A stretch of DNA of 64,000 nucleotides from Stutzerimonas stutzeri (lineage in GTDB: Bacteria > Pseudomonadota > Gammaproteobacteria > Pseudomonadales > Pseudomonadaceae), in the NCBI RefSeq assembly GCF_002909485.1, contig NZ_PPXG01000001.1, positions 496,001-560,000 of the forward strand, written 5' to 3'. A model generated the notes under the pieces. That model was given only the letters and a program-made list of their open reading frames with translations, did no database searches and had not been told where the DNA came from. Below, one piece after another: positions 1-7,421 of the stretch. The first letter of the stretch is position 1. Every line of letters starts with the position of its first letter. The position numbers and the translations under genes are program-made.

Positions 1-1113
1 GAATTGCAGAATCTGTATCAACAGCAGATCGCCAATCTGGACGAGCAGCGTCGTGCAGCGCACATCCTCATCGAAACCAGCGGTGAGCTGAGCGACGACG
101 AGGCTAAAGCGAAGATTGACGAAATCGCCGTTCGGCTGAAAGGTGGCGAGGACTTTGCCGCTGTCGCCAAGGAAGTTTCGCAGGACCCAGGCTCTGCCAA
201 CGAAGGTGGTGATTTGGGCTTTGCCGGCACTGGCGTGTATGACCCTGCGTTTGAAGAAGCGCTGTATGCGTTGAACGAAGGGGACATCTCGTCGCCGGTC
301 AAATCTGAATTTGGCTGGCACATCATCAAGTTGCTCGGCGTACAGTCGCCCGAGGTTCCCTCCTTTGAAAGCATGAAGCCTGAGCTCGTGCGCGAGCTGA
401 AGGCACAGCAGGTTGAGCAGCGTTTTGTTGAAACCAGCAAACAGCTGGAAGATGCTGCATTCGAAGCATCTGACCTGGCGCAGCCCGCTCAGGAGCTCGG
501 CCTGATGGTGCAGACTACTGAAGCATTCGGTAGAGAGGGTGGTGACGGTATCACTGCCAATCGCCAGGTCATCCAGGCAGCCTTTAGCGATGAAGTTCTG
601 GTGGATGGTGCCAACAGCAGCGTCATTGAGCTCGACCCTGAGACCTCTATCGCCTTGCGTGTCAAAGAGCATCTGAAGCCAGCGGCGATTCCGCTCGCGG
701 ATGTGCGTGACAATATCGTCCAGCAGCTTCAACGAAGCCTGGCTGCGGAAACAGCGCGCACGCAGGGTGAGCAGCGGCTAGCGGACCTGCGTGACGGTAA
801 GCAGTCCGATGGCCAGTGGCAACCCGTAGAGGCAGCGTCGCGCAGTCAGGAAGGCGTTGCGCCTGCGCTGCTGCAGGCGGTGTTCCGCATGCCGCGTCCA
901 GAACAACAGGACAAGCCGAACTACACTGGTGTGGCGTTGAGCAATGGTGACTATGTCGTTGTTCGGTTGAATGGCGTCAATGAGCCAGAAACCGCTCTGA
1001 CCGATGAAGAGAAGCTGAACTACCGTCGTTTTCTGGCTTCACGCATTGGTCAGCAGGACTTCGCGGCCTACCGTCAGAAACAGCAGGCCGAGGCAGACAT
1101 CGAAAGATTCTGA
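1..1113 (+). CDS. ppiD: Peptidyl-prolyl cis-trans isomerase D (PpiD), 3' part
   Basis: The reading frame is open from the first base, so the gene starts upstream of the window; 370 codons are visible and end in TGA. The visible N-terminal third is a parvulin-type rotamase domain: a helix containing AAHILIETS, then GGDFAAVAKE-like and GGDLGF segments, and a closing FGWHIIKL segment. It continues into the long alpha-helical C-terminal half typical of PpiD/SurA chaperones, rich in Gln and Glu. PpiD is an inner-membrane-anchored periplasmic folding helper that acts near the Sec translocon; its membrane anchor would lie in the missing 5' part. A strong terminator follows 60 bases after the stop. 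Family assignment is firm; PpiD rather than SurA is inferred from the domain order and C-terminal tail. Confidence 0.88.
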   Translation, partial: ELQNLYQQQIANLDEQRRAAHILIETSGELSDDEAKAKIDEIAVRLKGGEDFAAVAKEVSQDPGSANEGGDLGFAGTGVYDPAFEEALYALNEGDISSPVKSEFGWHIIKLLGVQSPEVPSFESMKPELVRELKAQQVEQRFVETSKQLEDAAFEASDLAQPAQELGLMVQTTEAFGREGGDGITANRQVIQAAFSDEVLVDGANSSVIELDPETSIALRVKEHLKPAAIPLADVRDNIVQQLQRSLAAETARTQGEQRLADLRDGKQSDGQWQPVEAASRSQEGVAPALLQAVFRMPRPEQQDKPNYTGVALSNGDYVVVRLNGVNEPETALTDEEKLNYRRFLASRIGQQDFAAYRQKQQAEADIERF

Positions 1114-1172
1114 CCTGGCTCTGATAGTGGAATGATTGCTCAGGCGACCCGATCCTGACGATCGCATGATGC

Positions 1173-1209
1173 GACAACGCCCCGACTGGTTCGGGGCGTT
1201 GTCGTTTTC
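1173..1209 (+). terminator. Rho-independent terminator after ppiD
   Basis: A 13-bp GC-rich stem (1173-1185 paired with 1191-1203) with a 5-base loop is followed by GTTTTC. It closes the ppiD unit. It also lies just beyond the end of the leftward operon ending at 1228, but on the minus strand no T-run follows, so termination in that direction is less certain. Confidence 0.85.
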
Positions 1210-1227
1210 AAAGGGCGCATTAGCGCA

Positions 1228-2061
1228 TTAGCGCAGCAGGCGATGTGCCAACCATGGGCCCTGATGCAACAGAGCCGAATGAACCTGCACCAACTGTGCC
1301 CCGGCCGCCATACGTGCCTGCAGTTGATCCGCTGCCTGAATACCGCCAACCGAGATCAACGCCAGTCCCTCGCCGCAGAAGCGCCGTAAATGGGCGATCT
1401 GCTCACATGCCTGCGCTTGCTGTAGCCCGTGTTGCCAGTCCTGGTAGCGCTCGCGTGTCGCGGGCGGGCCAGGGTCATGGGCGGCGAGCAAGCCGTCGAA
1501 GCCCAGCTCCAACAGCATCTCAGTGATTGAGAACGGAACACGCCCAGGCAGACAGCGGAGCTTCACCACCAATGGTATTTGGCGTGAGCCTGCCTGGTTC
1601 AATTCGTGCTGGTCGGCTCGAAGCGCAGCCAGCAACAGACGCAAGCGCGTGGGCTGTTGCAGCAACGGCGCGCTGGCTGGGCCCATCAGATTGAGTACCA
1701 GATAGTCACCGTACGCGCGGGCGGCACGTAAAAGCGTACAGCTTTCAGCTGTCGAGTTTCGGGCATCCAGGGTTAGATTGATGCCCAACTGCGCTTCGCC
1801 ATGGGGCGCAAGCTGCAGTCTGGCCAAGCCCTGAGCAGTAAGACTGCCGATTTCGTTAAAGCCAAAGCCAAGTGCCGCCACCCGCCGGGCGAGGCGCCCG
1901 CTACGGTCGAAACCGGCGGCAATGCCCAGCGGGGAGGGGAAATCCAGCCCCATTACCCTGAGCGGACGGCCAAACTCCGACCTGGGCAAGCGACACGCAA
2001 TGCTGACTAGCTCCAAAGCCAATCGGCCGCGCAGGGCTCGCAGATTGATTTGTCTAACCAT
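1228..2061 (-). CDS. Dihydroorotate dehydrogenase-like flavoprotein, catalytic residues lost
   Basis: A 277-residue protein with the class 2 DHODH barrel pattern: PLGIAAGFDRSG near residue 45 (FMN loop), ALGFGFNEIGS, VVKLRC with the conserved Lys, ISVGGI, and GAQLVQVHSAL (FMN phosphate site). The family's catalytic NISSPNT segment is here NLMGPAS (residues 124-130), so the catalytic Ser is Gly and the neighbouring Asn is Ala; the ATNTT substrate loop is LAAHD. It lacks most of the N-terminal membrane-binding helices and is shorter than normal PyrD (about 340 residues). I chose the ATG at 2061; a TTG four codons upstream is also possible. The start overlaps the preceding gene by 8 bases, so translation is probably coupled. 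It is the last gene of the operon with the second pqqA/D/E set. An FMN-binding role is likely; orotate synthesis is not. Confidence 0.8.
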   Translation of the reverse strand: MVRQINLRALRGRLALELVSIACRLPRSEFGRPLRVMGLDFPSPLGIAAGFDRSGRLARRVAALGFGFNEIGSLTAQGLARLQLAPHGEAQLGINLTLDARNSTAESCTLLRAARAYGDYLVLNLMGPASAPLLQQPTRLRLLLAALRADQHELNQAGSRQIPLVVKLRCLPGRVPFSITEMLLELGFDGLLAAHDPGPPATRERYQDWQHGLQQAQACEQIAHLRRFCGEGLALISVGGIQAADQLQARMAAGAQLVQVHSALLHQGPWLAHRLLR

Positions 2062-3154
2062 GGCAGCGCTCAAACTCTTGCATGAACGCTAGCAGCCGTT
2101 TCACGCCGATCAGCGGCATGGCGTTGTAGAGGCTGGCCCGAACACCGCCGATGGCTGCATGCCCATTCAGATTAGCCAGGCCGTTCGAGCTGGCCTGATT
2201 AAGAAATGCCTCGGTCAATCGTTCGTCACTCAGCTGGAAGCAGACGTTTATCGATGACCGGTCTTGTGCACGCTGAGGACAGTGGTAGAGCCAACTCGCG
2301 TCCAGATATCGGTACAGTTGACTGCTTTTCTCACGCGCTGCCGCCTCCATGGAGAAGAGCCCACCGTGGCTAGCGATCCACCGCTGCATCAGTCCGGCGA
2401 CATACAGGGCGAACGTCGGCGGCGTGTTGAAGCGGCTCTGTTGTTCGGCCTGTGTAGCATAACTGAACGCTGCGGGCAGGCCAGATCGTGGCTTTTGCAG
2501 AAGATCCTCACGGACTATCACCACACACAAACCGGCGACTCCAAGATTTTTCTGTGCACTGGCATAGATCAGCCCGAAGCGTTCGATCGGAACGGGCCGG
2601 GTTAGAAAGTCGGAGGTCATGTCCGCCACCAGCGGTACCGACAATTGCGGAAACTCCTGCAGCTGCAATCCGTTACCGGTTTCGTTGCTGGTTACATGGC
2701 AATAGCCGGCAGCAGGGTCGAGGCACCAATGATCGACTGGGGGCAGGGCGGTGAAAGCCTGATCCGCACCGCTGGCGATGACATTTACTGGCGAATGACG
2801 GCGGGCCTCTGTGATTGCCTTGCGCGCCCAGTGGCCGCTCTCCAGATAGTCTGCGCTCTGGCCTGGGTGCAGCAGGTTGAGCGGCAACAGGCCGAACTGC
2901 GCCGAGGCACCGCCTTGCATGAAGAGCACGCGATAGTTGTCTGGGATCGCCAGTAACGCGCGCAGGTCGGCTTCGGTCTCGGCCATCAGCTGCTTGAAGG
3001 CGGTGCTGGTGAAGGGCTGCTCCAGCACAGAAGAGCCGGTATTACGCCAATTCGGCAATTGCTCGCGAATCTGTTCCAACACCTCCTCAGGCAACATCGC
3101 CGGACCTGCGGCGAAGTTGTAGCGTTCGGGCTGCTCAGAAGAGGTGCAAGCCAT
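2054..3154 (-). CDS. SerC-like PLP aminotransferase (class V) with altered substrate site
   Basis: About 366 residues, clearly of the phosphoserine aminotransferase fold: YNFAAGPAMLPEEVL at the N-terminus, VADMTSDF (Asp178, cofactor ring), YASAQKNLGVAG with the PLP lysine at 202, and a C-terminal GGVRASLYNAMP. Two substrate-phosphate motifs are changed. The SerC His-Arg pair after SVMEISHR is replaced (here SVLEQPFTS), and the C-terminal GHR is GHA. The classical phosphate-binding arginines thus appear absent while cofactor residues remain, so I infer a working aminotransferase with a different substrate. The start chosen is ATG at 3154; GTG codons at 3163 and 3160 are alternatives. It overlaps both neighbours in the seven-gene leftward operon, so a role in maturing or supplying the PqqA-like product is plausible but unproven. 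Confidence 0.82.
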   Translation of the reverse strand: MACTSSEQPERYNFAAGPAMLPEEVLEQIREQLPNWRNTGSSVLEQPFTSTAFKQLMAETEADLRALLAIPDNYRVLFMQGGASAQFGLLPLNLLHPGQSADYLESGHWARKAITEARRHSPVNVIASGADQAFTALPPVDHWCLDPAAGYCHVTSNETGNGLQLQEFPQLSVPLVADMTSDFLTRPVPIERFGLIYASAQKNLGVAGLCVVIVREDLLQKPRSGLPAAFSYATQAEQQSRFNTPPTFALYVAGLMQRWIASHGGLFSMEAAAREKSSQLYRYLDASWLYHCPQRAQDRSSINVCFQLSDERLTEAFLNQASSNGLANLNGHAAIGGVRASLYNAMPLIGVKRLLAFMQEFERCHG

Positions 3155-3632
3155 GACCACCACTCGCCATCAGAAACAGCAGGGGAAAGGACAGAATGGT
3201 GTTGCTGCGCGAGGAGAGAAAGGTGATCCGCGAGCAGCGCACCCGCTCTTCCAATGTCGCCGGGACGAAGCCGAGCAGCTTCTTTTGATGCGGCCACAGC
3301 ACCAGCCAAAGGTTGAGCAGCATGAGCGTGCCGATCCAGGCGCCAAGGCCGATCACCGCCAGCGGCCCTTGCAATAACAGGGCATCGACCAGCCAGCCGC
3401 GTTGCCAGAGCATGAACATACCGGAGGCCCAGACCACCACGGAAGCGTAGCGGAAGATGCCGTGTTCACGTTTCATCCGCACTTCCAGGTCGCGGTTCAG
3501 CGTAGCGGTGTCGATGCCATTCTGTAGTGGTACGAAACGCGGGTTCTGAATGAAGTTGGCGTAGTTGTGCCCGATCCACACCAGCGCGAAAAGGAGATGT
3601 GCGTAACGTGTGATCAGGTCAAGAATCGGCAT
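3135..3632 (-). CDS. Four-helix membrane protein, urate-oxidase N-terminal (PuuD)-like
   Basis: A 165-residue integral membrane protein. About four hydrophobic helices are visible (near residues 6-24, 62-80, 87-112 and 145-160). The first carries LLFALVWIGHNYANF with a His and aromatic residues, which recalls the PF06181 (PuuD-type urate oxidase N-terminal) membrane family, though here without the cytochrome-like C-terminal part. Several histidines at helix ends could bind haem or metal; this is inference. Its ATG overlaps the TGA of the preceding small membrane ORF (TGATG), and its end overlaps the SerC-like gene. It may be a membrane electron-transfer partner or an exporter for the product of the adjacent PqqA-like system. 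Function unknown. Confidence 0.72.
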   Translation of the reverse strand: MPILDLITRYAHLLFALVWIGHNYANFIQNPRFVPLQNGIDTATLNRDLEVRMKREHGIFRYASVVVWASGMFMLWQRGWLVDALLLQGPLAVIGLGAWIGTLMLLNLWLVLWPHQKKLLGFVPATLEERVRCSRITFLSSRSNTILSFPLLFLMASGGHGLHLF

Positions 3633-3730
3633 CAGCCCACCAGCCAGTAGCGCAGCAGTAGATAGCAGCCGAGCGTCAACATGAGACCGGCGCTGACGGT
3701 GCCGCCAAACGAGTCATGGGGAAGTTTCAA
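3632..3730 (-). CDS. 32-residue single-helix membrane peptide (small ORF)
   Basis: A short ORF starting at TTG (3730) behind a strong AGGGGGTG ribosome-binding site about six bases upstream, and ending in a TGA whose last two bases lie in the next ATG (TGATG). The product has a polar head (LKLPHDSFGG) and one hydrophobic segment (about residues 11-31, with AGLMLTLGCYLLLRYWL). It overlaps the last 17 bases of the PqqE-like gene in another frame. The exact fit between two coupled genes, the good Shine-Dalgarno sequence and the transmembrane pattern support it as real. An ATG at the 17th codon would give only a 16-residue peptide and is less likely. Possible role: a small subunit of the downstream membrane protein. 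Confidence 0.55.
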   Translation of the reverse strand: MKLPHDSFGGTVSAGLMLTLGCYLLLRYWLVG

Positions 3731-4859
3731 ATTCCACCCCCTGGCTGGCCTGACGAGCGATCAGCGCGCCTGGCGGGCGCGTGGCGTCCTGTGCAAGCTC
3801 CACGGCCTGACGGATCAGCTGATGATGCGGTGACTTACTGCATGCCGGGTCGGTGTTGGCACCATTGCCAGTCAGCAGCAACGCCTGGCAACGGCAGCCG
3901 CCGAAGTCCTTTTCCTTCTCATCGCAGCTGCGGCATGGCTCAGGCATCCACGCGTCACCTCGATAGAGGTTGAACACCGGCGAGTCGTGCCATATTTGCT
4001 CAAGCCGCTGCTGGCGAACATTGGGAAAAGTCAGGCTCTTGAAGTTACTGGCCTGTGAGCAGGGCAGCACATTGCCATTCGGTGCGATGGTGACATGTAT
4101 GGCGCCCCAGCCGTTCATGCAGGCCTTGGGGCGGCCTTCGTAATAGTCGGGGATAACGAAGAAGATGGTCAGGCGATCACCAAAACGCTCGCGTGCACTC
4201 TTCACCGCAGCTTCGGCTCTCTGCAGCTCGGCCTGGGTCGGCATCAACTGATCACGGTTGAGCAGCGCCCAGTTGTAGTACTGCACATTGGCCAGCTCTA
4301 GGTATTCGACCCCCAGCTGCACAGCGAACTCGATGATGTCTTGCACCTGACCGATGTTCTGCCTGGTGATGGGCACGTTGAGCACCATCGGAAAGTCCAT
4401 GGATTTGATCAGCCGTGCCATGCGCAGTTTGCGCTCCCACGCGTCGACGCCGGCGAGCTGGCGGGCCACATCGCGGTCGGTGGACTGAAAACCGAGCTGA
4501 ATATGCCGCAGGCCTGCACGCTTCAAGGCCCGCAGACGTGCCTCGGTAAGACCGATGCCAGAGGTGATCAGGTTGGTGTAGTAGCCCATACGGTCAGCCT
4601 CGGCAACCAGGGTCTCAAGGTCCTTGCGCAGCGTGGGCTCACCGCCGGAGAAGCCGATCTGCATCGCCCCCATCGCGCGGGCCTGGGCCATTACGTCGAT
4701 CCATTCGACGGTGCTGAGCTCGTCCTGCCGGTAATCGCCAAAGTTGCGCGGGTTACTGCAGAACACGCATTGCAACGGGCATTGGTACGTCAGTTCTAGC
4801 AGCAGCCAGACTGGATTACCGTTACCGTCAAGCCTTGGCGCGGATCCAACCTTTGCCAT
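3714..4859 (-). CDS. Second PqqE-like radical SAM/SPASM peptide cyclase
   Basis: A 381-residue paralogue of the canonical PqqE at 10932. The radical SAM cluster motif CPLQCVFC places cysteines at 27, 31 and 34, followed by IGFSGGEPTLR. The C-terminal SPASM region keeps the auxiliary-cluster cysteines: [30 protein letters not shown] and DPACSKS. PqqE makes a carbon-carbon bond between Glu and Tyr in PqqA, with PqqD as peptide chaperone. All residues needed for this chemistry appear present, and a PqqA-like peptide with the Glu-x-x-x-Tyr spacing lies just upstream. The ATG start overlaps the end of the PqqD-like gene by 32 bases, an arrangement copied by the canonical pqqD/pqqE pair. It is divergent enough in the body to be an old paralogue rather than a recent duplicate. 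Confidence 0.9.
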   Translation of the reverse strand: MAKVGSAPRLDGNGNPVWLLLELTYQCPLQCVFCSNPRNFGDYRQDELSTVEWIDVMAQARAMGAMQIGFSGGEPTLRKDLETLVAEADRMGYYTNLITSGIGLTEARLRALKRAGLRHIQLGFQSTDRDVARQLAGVDAWERKLRMARLIKSMDFPMVLNVPITRQNIGQVQDIIEFAVQLGVEYLELANVQYYNWALLNRDQLMPTQAELQRAEAAVKSARERFGDRLTIFFVIPDYYEGRPKACMNGWGAIHVTIAPNGNVLPCSQASNFKSLTFPNVRQQRLEQIWHDSPVFNLYRGDAWMPEPCRSCDEKEKDFGGCRCQALLLTGNGANTDPACSKSPHHQLIRQAVELAQDATRPPGALIARQASQGVEFETSP

Positions 4860-5118
4860 GGGATACCTCCAGAAAATTCAGGACGCCATCGCGGACTGCG
4901 TCGCGAGCAGATGCGTTGTAGGCCTCGTGCAGCTGTTCGATCAGCTGAGTGACACTGGTCTTGCCGTCACAGCGCTTCAATATTTCTCCGCCGGTGGCGT
5001 TCAGCTTGACGATGCCTTCGGGGTAGAGAAGTACGTGGGCCTGTTGCGACTCCTCCCAGCGAAATAGGAAGGGCGGACGAATCTCGTAGCAGCGCTCGGT
5101 CGATGTTGTTGTTGTCAT
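4828..5118 (-). CDS. Second PqqD-like RiPP recognition element
   Basis: A 96-residue PqqD-family protein. It shares the core [22 protein letters not shown] with the canonical PqqD at 10682, which has [17 protein letters not shown]. PqqD binds the leader part of PqqA and presents it to PqqE. The C-terminal helix ends in GWIRAKA where the canonical protein has RFWIELR. I chose the ATG at 5118, because GAGGAA lies eight bases upstream; an ATG at 5124 is possible but sits too close to the same ribosome site. It is separated from the pqqA-like gene by a strong hairpin and overlaps the pqqE-like gene. Confidence 0.88.
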   Translation of the reverse strand: MTTTTSTERCYEIRPPFLFRWEESQQAHVLLYPEGIVKLNATGGEILKRCDGKTSVTQLIEQLHEAYNASARDAVRDGVLNFLEVSHGKGWIRAKA

Positions 5119-5134
5119 GTCCATTTCCTCGCTC

Positions 5135-5168
5135 GGTCGGTGTGATGGCAGTTGCCACCACGCCGACC
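5135..5168 (-). promoter_or_regulatory. Intercistronic hairpin between pqqA-like and pqqD-like genes
   Basis: Two 15-base arms (5135-5149 and 5154-5168) pair at 14 of 15 positions around a 4-base loop. No T-run follows on the minus strand. It lies right after the PqqA-like stop and just before the PqqD-like ribosome site. It probably stabilises or attenuates the transcript so that more precursor peptide than maturase is made. A hairpin also follows the canonical pqqA. Confidence 0.7.
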
Positions 5169-5174
5169 AGGGGC

Positions 5175-5249
5175 TCAGCGCACGTAAACGTACGCGGTGA
5201 CTTCGAAGCCCAGACGCAGGTCGCAGAAGTCCGGATCGATCCACTGCAT
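5175..5249 (-). CDS. Second PqqA-like precursor peptide
   Basis: A 24-residue ORF, too short for ordinary gene finding, with ATG at 5249 behind a good AGGAG ribosome site. It begins MQWIDPDF, continues DLRLGFEVTAY and ends VYVR. The Glu16-Val-Thr-Ala-Tyr20 core matches the Glu-x-x-x-Tyr unit from which PQQ is made, and Arg12, Gly14 and Phe15 also match canonical PqqA (8719-8790, 23 residues). Differences are an extra Tyr at 22, a Cys at 9, and Asp-Pro-Asp in place of Lys-Pro-Ala near the N-terminus. It heads a seven-gene leftward operon with its own PqqD- and PqqE-like enzymes. Confidence 0.88.
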   Translation of the reverse strand: MQWIDPDFCDLRLGFEVTAYVYVR

Positions 5250-5660
5250 GGCATATCTCCTAAAGCGGTTGTTAAGGGGCAAACAATGTTGCCACTCGAA
5301 ACTAAGGCGCTTTCCGAGGGCATCTCATACGACTTTCGGGCTGATTTTTTCCGCTTTTGGTCGCACTTTTATTGCGCTGGAGAAATATTTCAGTGCTGCC
5401 TCAACACCCTTGTTCAGAGTCATTTTCTAATGCCTGTAAGCGCTCTAAGCTGCCGGGCTTTTTTTGTCGCAAGTGCTCGTCTTCCACGTCTGCCCGGATG
5501 CTCAAACGTCGGCCCTGCGCCTCGGCATCTACTACCAAATGAGGAGTTCTCCGCTGCCATGGGGGCATTCCGCAGCGAAGACTGCGCTGCCTAACATCGG
5601 TCCATGTTCTGCGCACCTTCCGGCGCAGGCTCCGACAAGCAGAAGAAAGAGAGGCCCATC
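5250..5660. promoter_or_regulatory. Divergent intergenic region between the pqqA-like operon and exaC
   Basis: 411 bases with no convincing gene. It should hold the promoters of both the leftward pqqA-like operon and rightward exaC. It is more AT-rich than its surroundings around 5340-5480, with T-runs at 5346-5350 and 5460-5466. I cannot name a defined operator. The exaC ribosome site (AGAGAGG) is at the right end. Confidence 0.5.
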
Positions 5661-7181
5661 ATGATCTACGCCCAGCCCGGTACCCCTGGCGCCGTCGTTT
5701 CCTTCAAACCACGCTATGGCAACTACATCGGCGGCGAATTCGTGCCACCGGCCAAAGGCGAGTACTTCGTCAATACCTCGCCGGTTAATGGAGAAGTGAT
5801 TGCCGAGTTTCCGCGTTCGGGCGCCGAGGATGTCGAGAAGGCGCTGGATGCCGCTCATGCCGCCGCCGATGCTTGGGGCCGAACCTCTGTCCAGGATCGT
5901 GCCAACATCCTGCTGAAGATTGCCGATCGCATCGAAGCCAATCTGGAAAAGCTCGCGATCGCCGAAACCTGGGACAACGGCAAGGCCGTTCGTGAAACCC
6001 TGAACGCTGACGTGCCGCTGGCCGCTGACCACTTCCGCTACTTTGCTGGCTGTATCCGCGCCCAGGAAGGCGGTGCTGCCGAGATCAACGAGCACACGGC
6101 CGCTTATCACTTCCACGAGCCGCTGGGCGTGGTCGGACAGATCATTCCGTGGAACTTTCCGCTGCTGATGGCCGCCTGGAAGCTCGCCCCGGCCCTGGCC
6201 GCCGGCAACTGCATCGTGCTCAAGCCGGCCGAGCAGACTCCGTTGTCAATCATGGTGTTCATCGAGGTTGTCGGCGACCTGCTGCCGCCGGGCGTGCTGA
6301 ACATCGTTCAGGGCTTTGGCAGAGAAGCTGGGCAGGCGCTGGCAACCAGTACCCGCATCGCCAAGATCGCCTTTACCGGATCGACCCCAGTCGGAGCGCA
6401 CATCATGCGTTGTGCTGCCGAGAACATCATTCCGAGCACGGTGGAACTGGGTGGCAAGAGCCCGAATATCTTCTTTGAAGACATCATGAATGCTGAACCT
6501 GCGTTCATCGAGAAGGCAGCTGAAGGCCTGGTGCTGGCGTTCTTCAACCAGGGCGAGGTCTGCACTTGTCCGTCGCGCGCGCTGATTCAGGAGTCGATCT
6601 TCGAACCCTTCATGGAAGTGGTGATGAAGAAGATCAAGGCGATCAAGCGTGGTGACCCGCTGGACACTGAAACCATGGTCGGCGCTCAGGCGTCCGAGCA
6701 GCAATTCGACAAGATTCTGTCCTACATGGAGGTTGCTCAGCAGGAAGGTGCGCAAATCCTTACCGGTGGCGCCGCTGAGAAGCTTGAAGGTGGCTTGGCT
6801 TCTGGTTACTACGTCCAGCCGACCCTGATCAAGGGACACAACAAGATGCGCGTGTTCCAGGAGGAAATCTTCGGCCCGGTGGTCGGCGTTACGACCTTCA
6901 AGGATGAAGCCGAAGCCTTGGCAATTGCAAACGACACAGAGTTCGGCCTGGGTGCCGGCGTCTGGACCCGCGACATCAATCGCGCTTACCGCATGGGCCG
7001 TGGCATCAAGGCCGGCCGCGTGTGGACCAACTGTTACCACCTGTATCCGGCGCACGCTGCATTCGGTGGCTACAAGAAGTCCGGGGTCGGTCGTGAAACC
7101 CACAAAATGATGCTTGATCACTACCAGCAGACCAAGAACCTGCTGATCAGCTACGACATCAATCCACTCGGGTTCTTCTGA
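5661..7181 (+). CDS. exaC: NAD-dependent acetaldehyde/aldehyde dehydrogenase ExaC
   Basis: A 506-residue aldehyde dehydrogenase starting [16 protein letters not shown], which matches the start and length I recall for Pseudomonas ExaC. Visible landmarks are [31 protein letters not shown] (NAD site), [13 protein letters not shown] (general base Glu), and [15 protein letters not shown] with the catalytic Cys. ExaC oxidises acetaldehyde to acetate in PQQ-dependent ethanol oxidation. I chose ATG 5661 over an upstream in-frame ATG at 5604, since it has an AGAGAGG site and the family start. It precedes a broken flavin oxidoreductase and the canonical pqq operon, with terminators after it, so it is probably transcribed alone. 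Confidence 0.95.
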   Translation: MIYAQPGTPGAVVSFKPRYGNYIGGEFVPPAKGEYFVNTSPVNGEVIAEFPRSGAEDVEKALDAAHAAADAWGRTSVQDRANILLKIADRIEANLEKLAIAETWDNGKAVRETLNADVPLAADHFRYFAGCIRAQEGGAAEINEHTAAYHFHEPLGVVGQIIPWNFPLLMAAWKLAPALAAGNCIVLKPAEQTPLSIMVFIEVVGDLLPPGVLNIVQGFGREAGQALATSTRIAKIAFTGSTPVGAHIMRCAAENIIPSTVELGGKSPNIFFEDIMNAEPAFIEKAAEGLVLAFFNQGEVCTCPSRALIQESIFEPFMEVVMKKIKAIKRGDPLDTETMVGAQASEQQFDKILSYMEVAQQEGAQILTGGAAEKLEGGLASGYYVQPTLIKGHNKMRVFQEEIFGPVVGVTTFKDEAEALAIANDTEFGLGAGVWTRDINRAYRMGRGIKAGRVWTNCYHLYPAHAAFGGYKKSGVGRETHKMMLDHYQQTKNLLISYDINPLGFF

Positions 7182-7189
7182 TGAGGGCC

Positions 7190-7220
7190 CCGGCGCGTTA
7201 GCTCCAACGCGCCGGTTATT
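7190..7220 (+). terminator. Terminator after exaC
   Basis: A perfect 10-bp stem (7190-7199 with 7206-7215) and 6-base loop, followed by TTATTT. Confidence 0.8.
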
Positions 7221-7296
7221 TGCTACGCACGTCATGTGCAGGAACCTGTGCCGCTTCTTTGTAACCCCCTTGAATCGAGCACAAGGCTCCTATCGC

Positions 7297-7324
7297 AACG
7301 CGGCTTCGGCCGCGTTTTTTTTTG
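7297..7324 (+). terminator. Second terminator downstream of exaC
   Basis: A perfect 8-bp stem (7297-7304 with 7309-7316) with a stable TTCG loop and a run of about ten T. Together with 7190-7220 it isolates exaC from the next gene. Confidence 0.9.
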
Positions 7325-7421
7325 GCTCCATGGATGACCAGCCATCGCAGGCATCGAACTCCCTCCGGTACAAACCTCTCACATCAGCATGTCCCCGGTG
7401 CTGGAAGATGAGGAGATCACC

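Noticed and set aside
6246-7235. 329-codon minus-strand frame opposite exaC
   Set aside because: Antisense to a highly conserved gene; typical mirror frame in GC-rich DNA.
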